A program made the translations under genes and the position numbers. From Anseranas semipalmata (taxonomy: Eukaryota; Chordata; Aves; Anseriformes; Anseranatidae), in assembly GCA_013399115.1 (NCBI GenBank), contig VXAA01005193.1, positions 1,705,372 to 1,769,371 of the forward strand: 64,000 nt of DNA, in the 5' to 3' direction. Below the pieces are notes generated by a model, which was given only the letters and a program-made list of their open reading frames with translations, ran no database searches and was not told where the DNA came from. This document shows, in pieces, positions 9,974 to 24,510 of this stretch. The stretch's first letter is position 1. Each line of letters opens with the position of its first letter.

Positions 9974-10110
9974 GATCCCCGGCGCCTGGCTCCGTGCTCG
10001 CCCCCCCGCCGCATCGCCAGGTCACCCCCGCAGGAGCCGTGATCGCGCAGCGCGGGTCTCACGGAGCCCCGCGGCCGCCTCAGCCGCGAAACCTCGGCGA
10101 GAGGGAAGCA

Positions 10111-13100
10111 AAAACCCCGATCTCAGCTACATTTTGAAGAATACCTTGAAAACTGTCTCTAAGGGGGGGAAGAAAGAAAAAAAAAAGGAGAGATACAAGA
10201 CTTAGCTTTAAAAATGGTACTACCTTGCCTAATAACTTCTGTTCAGATAGTAGTTAGGATTTCGTAAGTTTTTCTGCTTCGCTGGAATTTGTTTCCACAC
10301 GTCTGTGTGGCCCCATGAGAGAGATTTTTTTTTCTTTCCTAGGGTTTTTCAAGGGAAAGGCACTCATTCTGTTCCACATGTACAGACTTCATTACATAAG
10401 GACATTTACACTGACTGCTTGTTAGACTACACAAAGAACAGGGCAGCAATGAATAGAGCCATCGATTACATAAGTTTAATAGTAAATAGAATTAGATTAA
10501 AGGCAGCATGGAATAGTTCTATAAAAAGCTTCTCAAAGATGCCTGAGAGCCTGGCTGCAGCCTATTGCACCTGAGGGACATCACCAGAGAGCAGCGTACC
10601 TCTGCTTACGCCCTGCCTGCAGAAAAAGCTAGTATTTCAGAATCGAGGCATCGCAAGACATGGAACCTCAATCATAATATAAAACAGCAATAATAAATGT
10701 TGAACCATTTCCTCGTTCATGGCTCAGTTGTTTCCTTCTTTTTCTGCCACGTGAAGTGGAAATCCTGATTGACAGAAATCCCTCTTTACCTTTCCTTTTC
10801 ACGCAGTAAGCTCAGAAATGCAAACTGAACGCTGTCACACAGCACCTTCCTTCTTCTCAAAGCATGCCATGCCTCTGTTTCATCTCAGCAAATAGCATCC
10901 GAGCGCCACGGATCCTGGGCACTCCTTCCCCGAACGCACTGCATACCTCAACTCATTTTCTAGCAAGCCATGACACGTGACCCTGAAAATACCCCCCTCT
11001 AAAACCGGTGCTAAGTTTCACTGTTTTGTTATGCTTAGCTTGTTCTAGGTCTCCAAGTCCTTAATGCAAATAGTCAATGATCAGCTAAGTCTTAGACAAC
11101 GTTTGCCCTGCACGTCCCATAACATCAGAGCAGGGGACTGTGCTCCCCGCCAGGGCCTGCGAGCAACGATATGCTAAATACATTTTCATTAATTTGGGAG
11201 TTTAGAGCAATGGGATGACTACAGATGGTGCTGAAGCGACAGCCCTGGAAGCCGAGATTTCCGATCATCGACAGCACGCGTGCGAGCTGAGCGGCAGGGG
11301 CCCCTTGAACACCAGACCTTCGGCTGGGAAACGTGACAGCCGCCAGGGTCGGCTTGGGTCTGCTTTCACAAAAGCACACGCTAACGAGGAAATTATTTTA
11401 ACTACAGCATAAAGTGGCCTTCAAGCGAGAGCCGCGCAGAGGGCGNCGGGGCGGGCGGGGGTTTGTCGGTGCTTTGCCTAAGGCCCAGCAGCACCGCGGC
11501 TGAACCCGCTCCTGGGCTGACCTGAAGCCGGATGAGTGAGCGGACCCCTGTCTAGCTCCTAAGAGAGCACGCTGGTTAAAATTCCTTGCAGCAATTGTAG
11601 CTTACAAATTAAAGTCCAGTAGGCCATCGAGAAAAACACCCTCCTCGTTTGGCAGATAATTTAGAATTAAAGCAGGACCTCATGTCTACCAGGACATCAC
11701 TAATTCATCACTAATTCCTCCATCTCTGCTTTTTTTTTGGAGATGGGTTTATATCTCACTGGCTTTCAGAGCAAGCAAGTCCCAAAAACCTTTACAGATG
11801 CCTTCTCTTGGGCTTCTTATTGTATTGGCAGACAGAGCAGGGGTACAGTTGACCTTGTACAATTAGGCAATCACTTTAATAAGCAGCTTCAGCACACGGA
11901 CATGAGAGAAGAGAAGCCAAAGTTTCTGAGGGACTCGTGTTCTCAACGCATCCCCAAAGGGTTAGTCAAGGTACTTTGCAGTAAAACCTACAGAGGGCAG
12001 TAAAACAGTCTTCAGAAACCTTTTGTAAAGCAGAGCTGGACAAGGAAAAGAAAGAAAAGAGGAATTTGATTATTTATCACCTAGATTTCCTGAGACCGAC
12101 TTTTCTGGGGGGAGTGGGATCAATTTTGTAACTGATTAAACAGCACGTTGCCTTTTCTGTTAAATTCTGGGCAGAAGCACAGGACGTGCCCAGCTGTGGG
12201 CAGAGGGAGCTGTGGGAACTGCTGGGCACTTTCCACCCTCACCTTCAGTGCATCATCAATGCAAAGAGCAGAGGAACGGTGTTTTTCCTTCTTTCTGTAC
12301 GAATTGCTTAGGTGAGAGCCAGGCCTGCTTACTCACCCCATGCAGCTCGTTACTGGGATTCCCTGGAGCAGGAAGCGGTGGTGGGGCTGGGGCTGTATTT
12401 TAAGTACTGGCTAACTCTGTGACTAATAACAAACAGAGATAAAGTGAATCTGAGTGTCTAAATTCATATGCTAGAGGGAATGAAGAAAAGGAATGGATTC
12501 AAATTCCTATGACCAAACCTACTTCTGGCAATTGCAGGTCTGGACAGGATTAAAATGAAGAGAGACCAATTATCCTCTTCAAACATACCTGGATTCTTCT
12601 AGGTTCAGCTGTCATAACACCATTTCTCTATGTTGTGACTAAGTGTCTATTCTACAGATGAAATGGTGACAAATTCCAGGATAGGAGTCGATTGCACTTT
12701 GGCTAAACTGATGAGCATATCACAGTTAACTAGGGAGTGACAGGGCCTATGTTTTCTTCTTCAAAGTGAAATAAGTGGCTGATGCCCCAGCCAAGAAATC
12801 AAACCCAATATGTCCATCAGGGCAAACAAATTTAACTCTCCATATGACACCAACACTCTTCATACTATGTGTCAAGAAAGTTCTTGTGGTGCTACGTGCC
12901 CTGTGCATCCTTCAGCAAAGGCTTGGAAGGCACTTTGTGGCACTCATCACTGGCAGATTCACAAGTACATTTTATTTCCTCGCAGAGCTGGTTAAGGCCT
13001 CCCTTTCTGCTCTCCCATACACAGAAATTTGGCATTGCCCTACCCAGAGTAAGAAACCCTGAACAGCCTCACCGTGAGGGACACGCTGTGTGGCAGCTGA

Positions 13101-16080
13101 GAACACGGCCTGTTTGCAGCTTCTCCATGGTCACTGATACTGGAAGAAGACCACAGGGGAAAACCGTGATGAAGAGAGAGGAAGAAAAGTGGAAATACTG
13201 ACTCTTGCTGGAACATGAGCACTCAGAGCTGCTTCCCTCTTGACATGCTGTTTACATTAGCCAGTCATGCATTTTTATTTGTTTGGTTTCTTTCGTTTTT
13301 GGCCATTGCTTCTTCTCAGGCTGAATCTGGTCTGTACTGCGAGTTCTTTGCAAGAAGCACGCAAATGTTTTCTCCCTCTCTGCTGCCAGAGAACAACATG
13401 GTCAGGTCAGGACCTGCAGACACCGAGCCAGGAGCCCCTCAGCTGACTGTGGGCCTCAAAGCCCACAGCTGCAGATCACAAAAAACCCAGCTTGGTAGGA
13501 CACGGTTACTGTTCTCATCACAGAAAGTTATGCTTTCTGACAGGGTTATCCTTTATACTGAAAGAGATACTAAAACAGTAGCAAATTTCTTTGGGAAAAG
13601 AGTGACAACCTGCAGGGATGTATGTGTTGCTATATTGCTCTACAAAATCAGGACATGCTCACACCAAAATTGCATCGAGGTAAACACAAGAGATAAAATT
13701 CCAAAGGCAATGATGCAACAAATCCAAGTATCAGCCCATCTCCCTTTCCTTGGCTGGCTGCACTGTTCCCTTCAATTGTTGCAAGTTTTTTGTCCCTCCA
13801 GTTTTAAGCAATGTGTCTTCAGGATCTGTCACCATTTGCCTTAAAAGAGAAAAACCAAAGGCAAGGAAAGGAGCTGGCTAATTGGCCCTTATCTGATGTT
13901 AAATATAGACACAGCGATCTCCCTGTTTGGCCTGATAGGATTAGATTTCTAGATAAAACCATGGGTGAGAATCCTTCTGCATTTTCATTTATAATAGTGA
14001 GCAGTTTACATAGCTTTTGCCTGAAATAACTACATGAGCTGAAAGTGGGATTGTGATTCCTGTAGCATGACCCCAGCAAGACCTGTTCATCCACACCGAG
14101 TCTTTCCTAACCAGGGGGGTCAGAAGTGCCAGCAGCAAAGATTTTTGCAATTGCAGGGAAAATTAAGTATTTATATACAGTGGGAAACCGAGCTCTTAAC
14201 GAAGCCTTTCCCACACAGCTGTAATGCTGCCTGCAGCACCTGCCGCCATGGGTGTTCTTGCTTTTCACGTGGCCCTGCCAGTGCAGCTCAGTCCCAGCTT
14301 GCAGGGGCCCCGCAGCTGTTCTAGCCCAGTCCAGCCTCATGCACTGACAGCAGATCATCGTCCTCATCCTGACCTTTTTTTTTTTATTCTGCCAGAGAGC
14401 CTGAGAATAACACATGATGCTAACATTTGTGGGTAGCTTTGTGTCGGAGGCTGAGGCCACAAAACTCGTATCACTGCTTGCCTTGAATGGGGAGAGCTAC
14501 AGAGGCAGCATCGATGTACTCATCCAGCTGAGCTGTGTGCAGCTTCTCCTTCCTGGACCAAGTGCAGTCCTCAAAAGGGAACGTTCCCCTCATGTGTTGT
14601 CAGAGCTGTCTTCCTTCTTAGTAACAGACAATAAATAAAGTCTTTTGTTTGTTTGTTTATTTAAAGCTCCTCTTTGCAGTCAGTCAATGAGAGCTGGAGA
14701 TCTTTCTGTACTTCATTCTCCCCATCTTGTGCAAGAGCTTCAGTAATGTTGCCCTTAAAAATTCTGTAATTGCTCTCAGTTCCCAGGAACATTGACTGAC
14801 CTTGTACAACTACCAGGACACTCAGGAAACAGCCTGGGACTCCATGAGACAACATTGGTCCTCCTGAACTGCATCACACCAGCTGCCCGGGCCTTACAAA
14901 GCGTTGGTGCCTCATCCAGCTAAGCCATGTCTGAACACGGTGTGGCCCAGAAAAGAAATTCCAATTTTTAAATGCTATTTTAATGCAAATTTTTCAAGAA
15001 GGGGTTGGGGAAATCATTGTTGTTTGGCTGTGCAAGAGAGTGAGTGACAGGGAGGTTTTTGAGCTGCCTGAATCAAATTTCTAAGTAAGCATAAAGTTTT
15101 TGCTAGCCTATCATTTAAATTCAAATAACCACATTGGACTGATCGCTCTCTGGAAAGGAGACATGACCAGAAGTTAGAATAGCATCAGTATCTGATACTG
15201 TTAAGTAGATATTTGGCAGTGCTGCTAAAAGCCTATATTCCCTTCAGAGTAGTGTGTGAATGAAAAAAACTGACCATGGAAAGAAATACAGAATCACTCA
15301 GAATGGAAGTCAGTTATCCCAAGACTGCAAATCCTCCTAGTTTTCCACAAGGACACAGAACCAGAACCTGAAATCCCTCTAAAGATGGTAGCCCCCAGGC
15401 ACTTAAATTGCAGCAGGGGGGGAGGATCCTCCTGTCCTGACAGATATGCAACCCGTCATTCGTATTTGGAAAGTAAAATAAGGGAGAAACAGCCAATAAA
15501 AGCATGTAGGTGCTTCTGCTACCTTTGTTTCCAAAAGGGCTGCCAAGCACCTCTTTCTTCCTCTGTTTTCATTGAACACTATCTCCTGCCCCAGCCCTTT
15601 GCCTGGCACCGACCAGCAGCGACACAGGCGAGGCCACTCCAAAGCCAGGTTACCAACAGCTCAAGACTGAGAAAGAAACCTCTTTGCCCAAAGATCTGTC
15701 TGGTTTTTGCAACTATATTGTCTGGGTTCTCTGTTGTGCTCTTCTGTTATTTACTTCTCTACCTAAGGCAGCACTGCCGCGACACAGTTCCTAGAAAATA
15801 CAAAGTTTTTGTATCTCCAGCTGAAGACTCCCCAGCCTCCCTAAGCAACCTACTCATTTTGTAATCCATAATAATCACTAAAACCTTCCCTATCTGTTGT
15901 CTTGCAAGCTGTTCCCTAACTTGTATCTGTACAGTGGATTATTCATTCCTATTCTGGGTCTGTCCATATCAAATACTTTTCCCTTTGGTCCCCCAGCTTC
16001 TGAAGACCACTTTGACTTCTGATCCTGTTCTCCCATGTACTTGCATGCCTCCTGGCATGACACTGTCATCAGGAATAATG
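10111..16080. other. Intergenic, no gene supported
   Basis: Mixed-composition sequence with only short, unrecognised ORFs. There is a GC-rich patch with one N near 11430-11530, a short tandem of CATCACTAATT at about 11693-11716, and a (TTTG)n-like stretch at about 14642-14660. I see no CR1 fragment, RNA gene or conserved protein block. Confidence 0.6.
11441..11461 (+). other. G-quadruplex-capable motif containing an unresolved base
   Basis: G-runs of 3, 4, 3 and 5 G with short loops. The single N of this region (11446) falls in the first loop. Confidence 0.7.
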
Positions 16081-16690
16081 AGCATCATCTCTTTTGCACT
16101 ACGAAGCCATTAACAACAAGACTGACTGCCCCGGCAGAGACCCCTGCAGCCCCCTCACTGCTCCCTTCCCATTTGATGTAAGACCCCAGGGACTGTTCTG
16201 CAAATAGGCTTTTCCATGGGACCGTGCACCCATATTCCACCAGTTTCACCTAGGGTTAATATCCATAGCCAGCTTATGAGCATCATATGAATGAGGGTGG
16301 AAAACTTTACTGTACTGGGAATATAGGACATCTCCATTTTCTTCCCTGGTTGGTTATTCTGTCAGAAGAAAAGAGGGCAGGCTGCTCTGATAGGATTTCT
16401 TCCTGACGGTCCCGTATGCCTGCAACTTATCACCTTATTATCTTTGAGATACTTACGCAGAGATTATTTGGTCCACTTTTTCCAGGAACTGGGATGACTC
16501 CTGTCCAGTTCCTTTCACCTCTTTCTCTCTCTCTTTTCTTCAAAGACCAGCATTATGTGTACCCTTTTCCTACATTTTGGAATCTCATCCATTTTCCATG
16601 GTATCTCAGAAATAATTTCTAACACTTCTGCAACTGTCTCATCCAGTTCCCCAGAACAACAGACTTCATCAGTTCAGTGAACACAAAGTA
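16080..16690 (-). mobile_element. Decayed CR1 LINE fragment, reverse transcriptase part
   Basis: On the minus strand, translated pieces in shifting frames resemble the CR1 reverse transcriptase. IISEIPWKMDEIPKCRKRVH (about 16560-16620) is followed by LKDNKVIS (about 16427-16450) and then LQGSLPGQSV, similar to the PQGSVLGPV motif (about 16110-16140). Several stops and frame changes show a long-dead copy. Ends are approximate. Confidence 0.5.
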
Positions 16691-17512
16691 TCTAAGCAAA
16701 CTCCAATCCATCAGGGGCTGTTCTCTCCAATGCTGCTCGTCAGCCAACCCGTTCCTTAAAGCAGAACAACCACATCCATGCAATGCTGGGTCTGATCTAA
16801 TTACCTTTGCCAGACCCCACTGTTTCTTCTCACTCCTCAGCTTCACCTGTGCAGCTCAGAAGTAGCACACGCTGATTAGCAAGCAAAGATATTGCATTAC
16901 AGTGGTGCAGACCCATCCAGGAGGTTGCCACAAAGCTCATTAGTTCTGCTGGTACTGAGCTGGTTTGATCCAACAGGCAGCTCCTCCACCCCAATATCCA
17001 TCTTCCAATATGTTCTCCCCTACCAGCCAAATTATGGTGAGCTGACTAACAGTCATCACACTGCACCGGTCCAGTTACAAAAAGTTGGCAGAGGGGGAAA
17101 AAATGACCCTTAAAAAACTAGCAGTTGGTCAACCCAGTCTTGACTTCTACTTGCAAATGCCTCACGACTGCTTATGACTGTAACCTTACAACACAGTCAT
17201 GCAGCTTGCTCCCAGTTCACAACTAAGAAAAATAGGCATAGACCAATTCAATGACTTGCCACAGGTCAAAAAGAACATGTGCAAAGAAGTGCTACCAAAA
17301 GATGCTAGCTGTCTTGTCCACATTCAGTGCCCCAGCTACAGCAGCATCAGCTATCCAGAACTAGGGTATCCCAGAAATGAGCTAGACCTGTTTTCTAAAG
17401 TGAACAAAAATATTTCCCCATACCTTACAGCTGATACAAAACACAGCTGGAGTAGGATACTAACATTTTGCTCTTACCTGTGGACTTTGCTCGCAGAAAT
17501 AGAAATAGGCTG

Positions 17513-17528
17513 TCAGTCAGTCAGTCAG
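17513..17528 (+). repeat. (TCAG)4 simple repeat
   Basis: Four perfect tetranucleotide units. Confidence 0.9.
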
Positions 17529-20500
17529 ATTTTCCTGTAGGATCCTAGGCACGGCTCCTGTTATAACTCTGGCAAAAAAGCTGAGGAAATGCTCTTTTTC
17601 ATAATTGTTTACTTTGTCAGGTGTGTTCATTAGACTCAGATTGCATCAAGGAGCTCCCAGAAAAGCATGTGGGAGAATCACACCCCCCCTTGCAGGCTTT
17701 TCTCAATCAGGGGACGTGTCCTTGTGGCCTCAGCTAGGGTCACGTGCCTTGCCGTATTTAAAGAGCAGCATGTGTACTGGTTATCAATCATCAGGCAAGG
17801 GCCTCCTGGGGTGTAAGAAAACATTCAGAAATTACAGCTATTGCTAGAAATTTCTGAAAATCTGATTTCTCTCAGGCTGTCAGGGGTTTTATTGCATTAA
17901 GTACAGACTTTGTTTTGCAGTTTTTGGCAAACCTTTTCTTTAAGAACTCCATCTCAGCTCAAACTGTACTGTGTTCAGTCATTTTAACTGGATGATGTTT
18001 ACTGAGCTGTTCTTAGGCAGTGATTCATTCTGAAGAACTTCACAAAAGGTTCTAAAAACATTTAAGAAAATATTTCTAGATTTTCAAGTGAAAGGCTGTT
18101 GAGCTGTTCTCCGGTCCAGATGTCAATAGCAATCAGATGTCAGTGCCTTGAGGATTTCCAGTGCAAACTCTGTTTGCCACCCGCTAAATTCAGATTTGCA
18201 AAGGCTAGAGGGTTTATGCAGAGATCCCCTCCTAACCTGAGACTGTCCCAAGCAAATTCCCATTCCAGAGCTTGATGCAATACTTGAGCCCCCTCTTTCC
18301 AGTGCTAATAAACATTTGGCAAGTTGAGGCCCCTTTGCAGGGACTCTCAAGTCTGCTGAAAGCCAGTCTCTGCTGCTAACATGTTGACATCATTTTTCAA
18401 ATGTGTTACCTGGCAGCAGCAAAAGAATCTGCTTTGTTTTTGTAAGTGATTTTTAAAAATAGTATTTATGTGTAGTGCCAGTGAGTACTCATGCCCTGCA
18501 TACACCCAGAAGGGGCATGTCATGCTCAGCCGCAAATGGGAACTTTCCCCCTGCTGCCCTGCCATTGCTGCACAGCTTGGCACTGTTGGGTGACTACAAG
18601 AGATGAAAGAACATTTTTCAGTCTCTATTTTAGTCTTCAATGCATCTGGCAAGACTTTGGAAAGGGGGCTGCTTTTGTGCCATAGCAGTTGCACAGCAGA
18701 AACAGAACAGATGCCAGCTCCACCAAATCCCCCATCCAGACCACTGGGATGTGGCCAGGATCATCATCTCTTTGCTGACCCAGGAGAGGAAATGGAGATC
18801 ACCAGTATTAAAGAGGTGAGCTGCTTGGCTTGAACCTAAGGCAGGTGTCTGTAACTAAGACTGTCATAGCAGCCTCCATCCTTCATAAATCAGGGATGGG
18901 TGGGAGAGAGAAAACAGGGTCTGACCTGCAGTTTTGTTAAAGATTTACGAACAAAAGCCTTCGCATCACATTCCCAACTTCACAGCCTTTCAGTCTGTCC
19001 TGTACATGCCAGGAGTGTCTGCCCCATCCTTAAGAGACCTTGCTTTAATTTAACCCAAATTTAAGTCTGCGCTTAAAAAGATACCTTGCAGGCCAGACCT
19101 AGTTCATGTCCCTTCACTCCTTCTCCTCTACGGTTTTGGGTACATTGTAACAGACTGAATAGGGTAATGATCAATAGGGTAATTGCACACAGAATTTCCT
19201 TTTGAAATGTGTGTGTTACACCATCTTGCTTTCCTCTGTTTTCCCATATTTCAGTTTGGCTGGAACTGCTTTGGTTCAGAAGTGACCAAGATTGCAGTAA
19301 CTTTTATGAAGGAAATTAGTTGCATTTCAAGCCAGCTATTTAGAAATAATGAATACTGCACAGAAAAACCATTAAGACTGTTGCTGGCCCAGAGGTCATG
19401 ACTGAAACAGGCTGTTTGTCCCACAAGGAAACCTGGCTCTTTCCAGTTGGAAGCAAAAAACATTTTGGCAAGCAGAGGCAGCATACATGGAAGTGTGTCT
19501 TGCTTGTGCCCACGCTACTTCAGTCTGATGGATGGGATTTTACTTGCTCATCTCCATGAAAAGCCTTAAAGTTCACTAAATTCAAACATGCAAAAAGAGA
19601 GAAATCAGCGTATAATTATGTTCAGAGAGACAGAACGGATTTCCAAGCCAGCTCTCCTCATTAGCATACTTTGAACCTCTTTGCAGACAGAAGCGTCAGG
19701 AAGCGTCAGAGTCTGTTTAAGCTAGCAGTAATCTGCTTTAATTAGCTGTAGCCAGTTTTAACCACTCCAAACCTCATTTGCATCACCAACCTTTGAGGCA
19801 AGGGCTTTGCTGAATGAACGGCAGTAGTCACTTGGTACCCAGGAGGCAGCATCATGTATCGCATGTGTGTCCCCAGGAGCAGAAGGCACTGGGGTGGAAA
19901 ACCTCCTGCGCCAAGCTGGAGTCACCTCCTAGCCGTGTTGTCTCACCAGTCACTCGCTTGTGCTCCAAGCCACTGGGGAAGAGTGAGAGATCATTGCTGT
20001 CTCCCTCCCAGAGTCAGGTCCAAGCCACGTGTCTGCCCACATGGAGAACACACCAGATGTTTCCCAAGTGATGCTGGGGAAAAAGCACAGGTGATCCACT
20101 GAGTACATGGTCAAGGTCTAGCCTCTGATCCCAAACCAATTGTAGTTATTTACAGAACAATTTGAAAGAAGGGAGGAAGAAAACAAGTTTTACTTACAGC
20201 TTTCATATTTATTTTCTCCATCAGCTGCTCTGTTAAAAGAAAAATGTGGATAGTAATACACACAAAAACATGTCATTCCCTGAGGTCTGTGTATCCCCTA
20301 TTCTGATTAATAAAACCAGAAATTAAAACCAGCCTGTTTTCCACCAATGGTTTTATTATCAGTATATCGAGTTAGCAAATGTTCAGAAACAGTCATCCTG
20401 ACCTCTCCTTTTCCAAGAGACTTGCTTTAAAGTTCCAATTTTTGAGAAATAATAATAAACTTTTTTTTTTCAGGATGTTAGTGATTTTAGACTCACTCAA

Positions 20501-22790
20501 TTTCTAGCTTCACGCTACAAACACCAGAGCTAGGAAGGCATTAACTAAATGTAAATAAACAAACACTGATTTTTCCATGGAGCTGGGGTGTTAAGAAGAG
20601 TGACAACAATCACAAGATTGAAAGAAAAATCCAGACTTTGGCAACCCAGAGCAGGTCCTCTTTCTTTCCCACTTGCACTCAGTCAAGCTGTTGGCTTCAC
20701 TCTTGCCCTTTCCCTCCCTCTCATCCAGTGGGAATATATATTTGCATATGAATAGGCTTCAGAGGCTACCCCAAAACTTTGGCAACTTTTTCAGAATTTG
20801 TGCTCTGGTTCACAGCCTCTGTCAAAATTATCTGCAACAGTGTCAGATGTTACCGCTCCTAGCTCTCTGCTTTACTCCTCTGCTGAAGATCATCACTCCT
20901 GCAGGTTGTGGTAACACCTGGCAAACCTCTGTGTGAACTTTAGAGAGAGGTTTAGAAATATCTGACACCTTGGCAGATAAAGTCACTGATGCCAGATTCA
21001 GAGCTTATAGAAGTAGGTGAATTTTTTCTCAACAAGGATGAGCAGTGCAGTGCTTGTGCTCCAAGCAAAGCATGCTTTGCTGTAATTTCTCTCCATGTTC
21101 ATAGAAAGTACTGAAAGATTACAAGAGAAATGTGTAAAAGAAACACAAAGAAGCTGCTCTTCAGTTGATCCATGGTGTTAAGAGGGGTCTGGGACCCTAC
21201 TGGCTTGAGAAATCACCATCACAGTGTGATGCTGGTCTGGGGTTATAAATGAGTTGAGTATGGTGGTACCTTACCTCTGATGTGAGACTCAACTGAGATG
21301 ATACGTTGGTCACGACGGTTGATGGTTTAAGCATCGGCCTTTCATAGTCTACTCCAAGACTTCTTCGTTTGCATATGCTAAGTAATCTCATTTTGTTCTG
21401 AGGAGTACTCTGAGGTTTTTGGTGACACAGCTTCATTGCTTTCTCCTAAATATTTAGCTGTGCAATCTCATGCTGTTCAGCTCTGGAATGTCTCAAGATG
21501 GAAGAAGGAAATGAGCCTGCCTGGAGCTGGGCCCAGCATTTCTCTGGCAAATGTACATCAAATAAAACAAAACATTTACAGACATAAATAAGAGATGAGA
21601 GATCAAAGGGGAGGAGGGGGGAACCCAAATATCTCTCCTGCTGTGTCCAGCTTTAATTCAAACACAAATATTAGAGATGGAGGGGAAGAGTAGAAAGCGA
21701 TACACAGAAAAGAATGTGGAAAAGTTATACATTCCAGCACAATCACAAACCTGCCAGCAAGACAAATGAGAATAGGCAGGTAACAGTGTTGCCTTTTATG
21801 GGAAATCTTCCATTCAAAGGAATTCTCTTAGTTTCTGCATGACCGTGTCTAGCTGGTCTTTTCCCCAACATTGGCTGATTCTGGATTCACAGATCCTGTC
21901 TACAACAAACCACAGGAAATATTTTCAGTTAGAGTCACTTTGCATCTCACACAATACTGGAGAAGAAACCTAGCACAGACCTACCAAGAGAAGCCCCAGA
22001 GCTATTAGATTTACTTTAAAAATAAAATGGTCTGTTTTAAACCATCATGCTAAAGGCAAGTGGAAGAGGATGCAACCTGTCATCTACAGATCAGAAGGAA
22101 ATTAGCCCCATCTCTCTAACTTTACCTTTCTTTCTGATGTGGTCAAGAGACAGCAGCTGTGGTCATGGTTTCTGGGTGGAACAAAACTGTCTCCTAAAAA
22201 CATGATTAAGATCTGCTGCTAAACAGCACCAGGTGAGAACTTGATTGCTATGGACTCAAGCAACAGTCAAAGAGATGCCAGAAGCAAAAGGACCTGTTTT
22301 CATTTCACAGGTGTCCTAAGGTAAAAATGCTTTCATGAACTTTGAGTCAATGTGTTATGTTCTTTCAGGGAGTTATAGCTTTAACTTATTTTCTGTCAAA
22401 CTAAAACATCACTGAACCATATTCATTCTAGAAAGCAGGAATGTCTATGAGATGCTACAGTGGTGGTTCTCAGAGACACATAAATAGGTAATAATTATTT
22501 TCAGTTCCCCCATAATTAGGTGATATTGGGATAGGAATCCTAATCCAGATAATTCAAAATACCAATTTCAGCAAAAAGACAGCAGGTGGAAGTCTGGCAA
22601 AAGCAGTCATTTTCAGCATGGAAACATCTGAACTAGGGTTGGCATAGTTTACCCCTGATATCCAGGCAAGGCAACAGTAAGAGTCTCAGAAGGTCCTCAC
22701 TTGAAGAAAGAGCTGGGCAACAGGTGGCTAGGCAAGCTGCCTTTACTGGAGGCTTAAAAACAAAACTAAATTTCTTGTAAATGATTCAGT

Positions 22791-22805
22791 AAAAAAAAAA
22801 AAAAA
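22791..22805 (+). repeat. A-run
   Basis: Fifteen consecutive A. No element boundary is evident next to it. Confidence 0.9.
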
Positions 22806-24510
22806 TTGTTCCAGTTTCAGCAGTGGTCAAAAACAATCAATCTTAAGGCATGTTGAAAAGATCACAAAATATGAAGTAATTATAGGAATGACAGTAATCC
22901 ATCCTGAGAAACAACTGTCTTTAATTTTCTTTTTCAAAAGAAATAGTCAAATAAAAATAGAAAAGGACTAGGGAGGCACTAGGAAGATTGGGAAATGACA
23001 GAAATATATGCCCATACAAAATCGCAGAGGGTGCTCCAAAGAAATGGTTCTAGAAGAGAAAGGAAGCACATGAGCAGGGATACGAGAGGGCAGACATAGG
23101 GATACTTGTGGAAGAGATTATTTAAGCATACCTAATTACCTCAGTATGAAGTATAAGAACTGGGGAGCACCCAGTTAGAGCAGCTCCGAGCGTAAAAACA
23201 ATTCCTGTGCTTGGTTCCTGCTAGACAGACCCTGCATTGGGAAGGTGTGGTACACCCTGGTGGGCATTGCATTTTCTAAACCGCTTTCACAAAGGGAAAT
23301 CTATTCTTCCTTTCTAGGTCCCAGTGGTTTTCTTTATCCTTCACACTGGAAAATCTCCCCAGGATTCACCAGTATTTCGCTTAGGAATGCGCCTGCTGCA
23401 GCACGGGGCAGGCAGGCAGCCTCCTGCCTGACCTCCCCCTCGCACACTGAGGGCAGACGAATTTCTGCTGCTGCAGCCTCACATTTTTGGGAGAGACAGC
23501 CTCACATGCCAGGTCCATCGGAGGGGCTGCTGCTATTCACTGCTGAATTTGAATCAACAAAAGGCTTTCTCTATTCATCGTTATTCAACAACTTTGGGAT
23601 TTTCAAGAATAGAACAAATTGTAATGACCAAATTTCTGCATTCATAATAAACTAGCACCAGTGAAGGGGGTAATTAGTCAGATGAGCACGTCTGGGGAGC
23701 GGGAGCCAATCTGGGACGTGTGTGCTTGACAGAGCAATCGCAGAGCTCTGGAGATGGCGGGCGGGGGGTATTCCAGGAACCAGGAATTATGGAAACACTC
23801 AGACCAGCGAGCAGCTGCAGTAACAAAAGCACAAACCAGATGCCAGGCCCTATGAGCTCAGGAGGAAATACGGATGCGGATCGGAGCGGTGTGGGGAGCT
23901 GACGTCAGCAGGGCTGCAGCAGGATCGCTTTTGGCCCCCGTACAAGCCCACCGCTATCGCAATTCCCTCTGCAAACTCCCTGTGACTCCCTTCCAAATTG
24001 CCTGCCTTTCAGAGACTTGGACCCCTTTCGTGTTTATGTGTTGGGAGTACAAGGGTGTAACAGCCTGTTTTTCCACTTCGTGTGCTCCTGCACAGACTAC
24101 TGCATCCATAGCAAATTAGACTCAACCAGATCAGGCTGTTTTTAACCCAATAGCTGAGAGGAACAGAGCCTGGGACCAGCTGAAACTTCTGGTTTGGGGT
24201 TTCCTTACAAACTGCAGCAAAGGCCAGGTCTGCTCAGGTTCACAAACACTTTGTCACACTGGGCTGTGCTTTAAACTTGGTCCTTAATCTTGCTCAGAAC
24301 AAGTGAGGAGAGCCTGCCCAAAGCCCCCTTCCGGATAGGACTGTACCAGAGTAGAAACAAAGCCCTGGATGAAGGCTGGGACCTGGCAAGCTCCACACCA
24401 TCTGTGGGCCCTGCCTGGCCTGGGCACTCGCTCTGTGAGCGAAACCTTTCCTGCAAGTCTTTTTGCTTTCTGCAGCCAGGTAAATACTGTAGAAGGTGGT
24501 GCCTCATGTA

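Larger units (their letters stand above)
8990..10110. promoter_or_regulatory. CpG-rich 5' region of ACCS, partly unresolved
   Basis: Both flanks of the N-run (exon 1 on the left, 9974-10110 on the right) are very GC-rich with many CpG dinucleotides, in contrast to the AT-rich introns. This fits a CpG-island promoter with the ACCS transcription start inside or just right of the gap. No TATA-like element is evident in the visible part. Confidence 0.55.
16691..24510. other. Intergenic, no gene supported
   Basis: No recognised coding block, RNA gene or clear transposon. It holds a (TCAG)4 repeat at 17513-17528, a short tandem GAAGCGTCAG at about 19688-19707 and an A-run at 22791-22805. The part at 23.4-23.95 kb is more GC-rich with short ORFs of no known family. 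Confidence 0.6.

Noticed and set aside
8679..10025. Minus-strand 448-codon ORF read as one exon through the gap
   Set aside because: Gap length and frame are unknown, and the part left of 8849 is intron 1. Only 8849-9485 is supported as coding.
9000..10205. Long plus-strand ORFs crossing the N-run (also 9238-10137)
   Set aside because: They are antisense to the Myb/SANT exon and get much of their length from N, which cannot contain stops.
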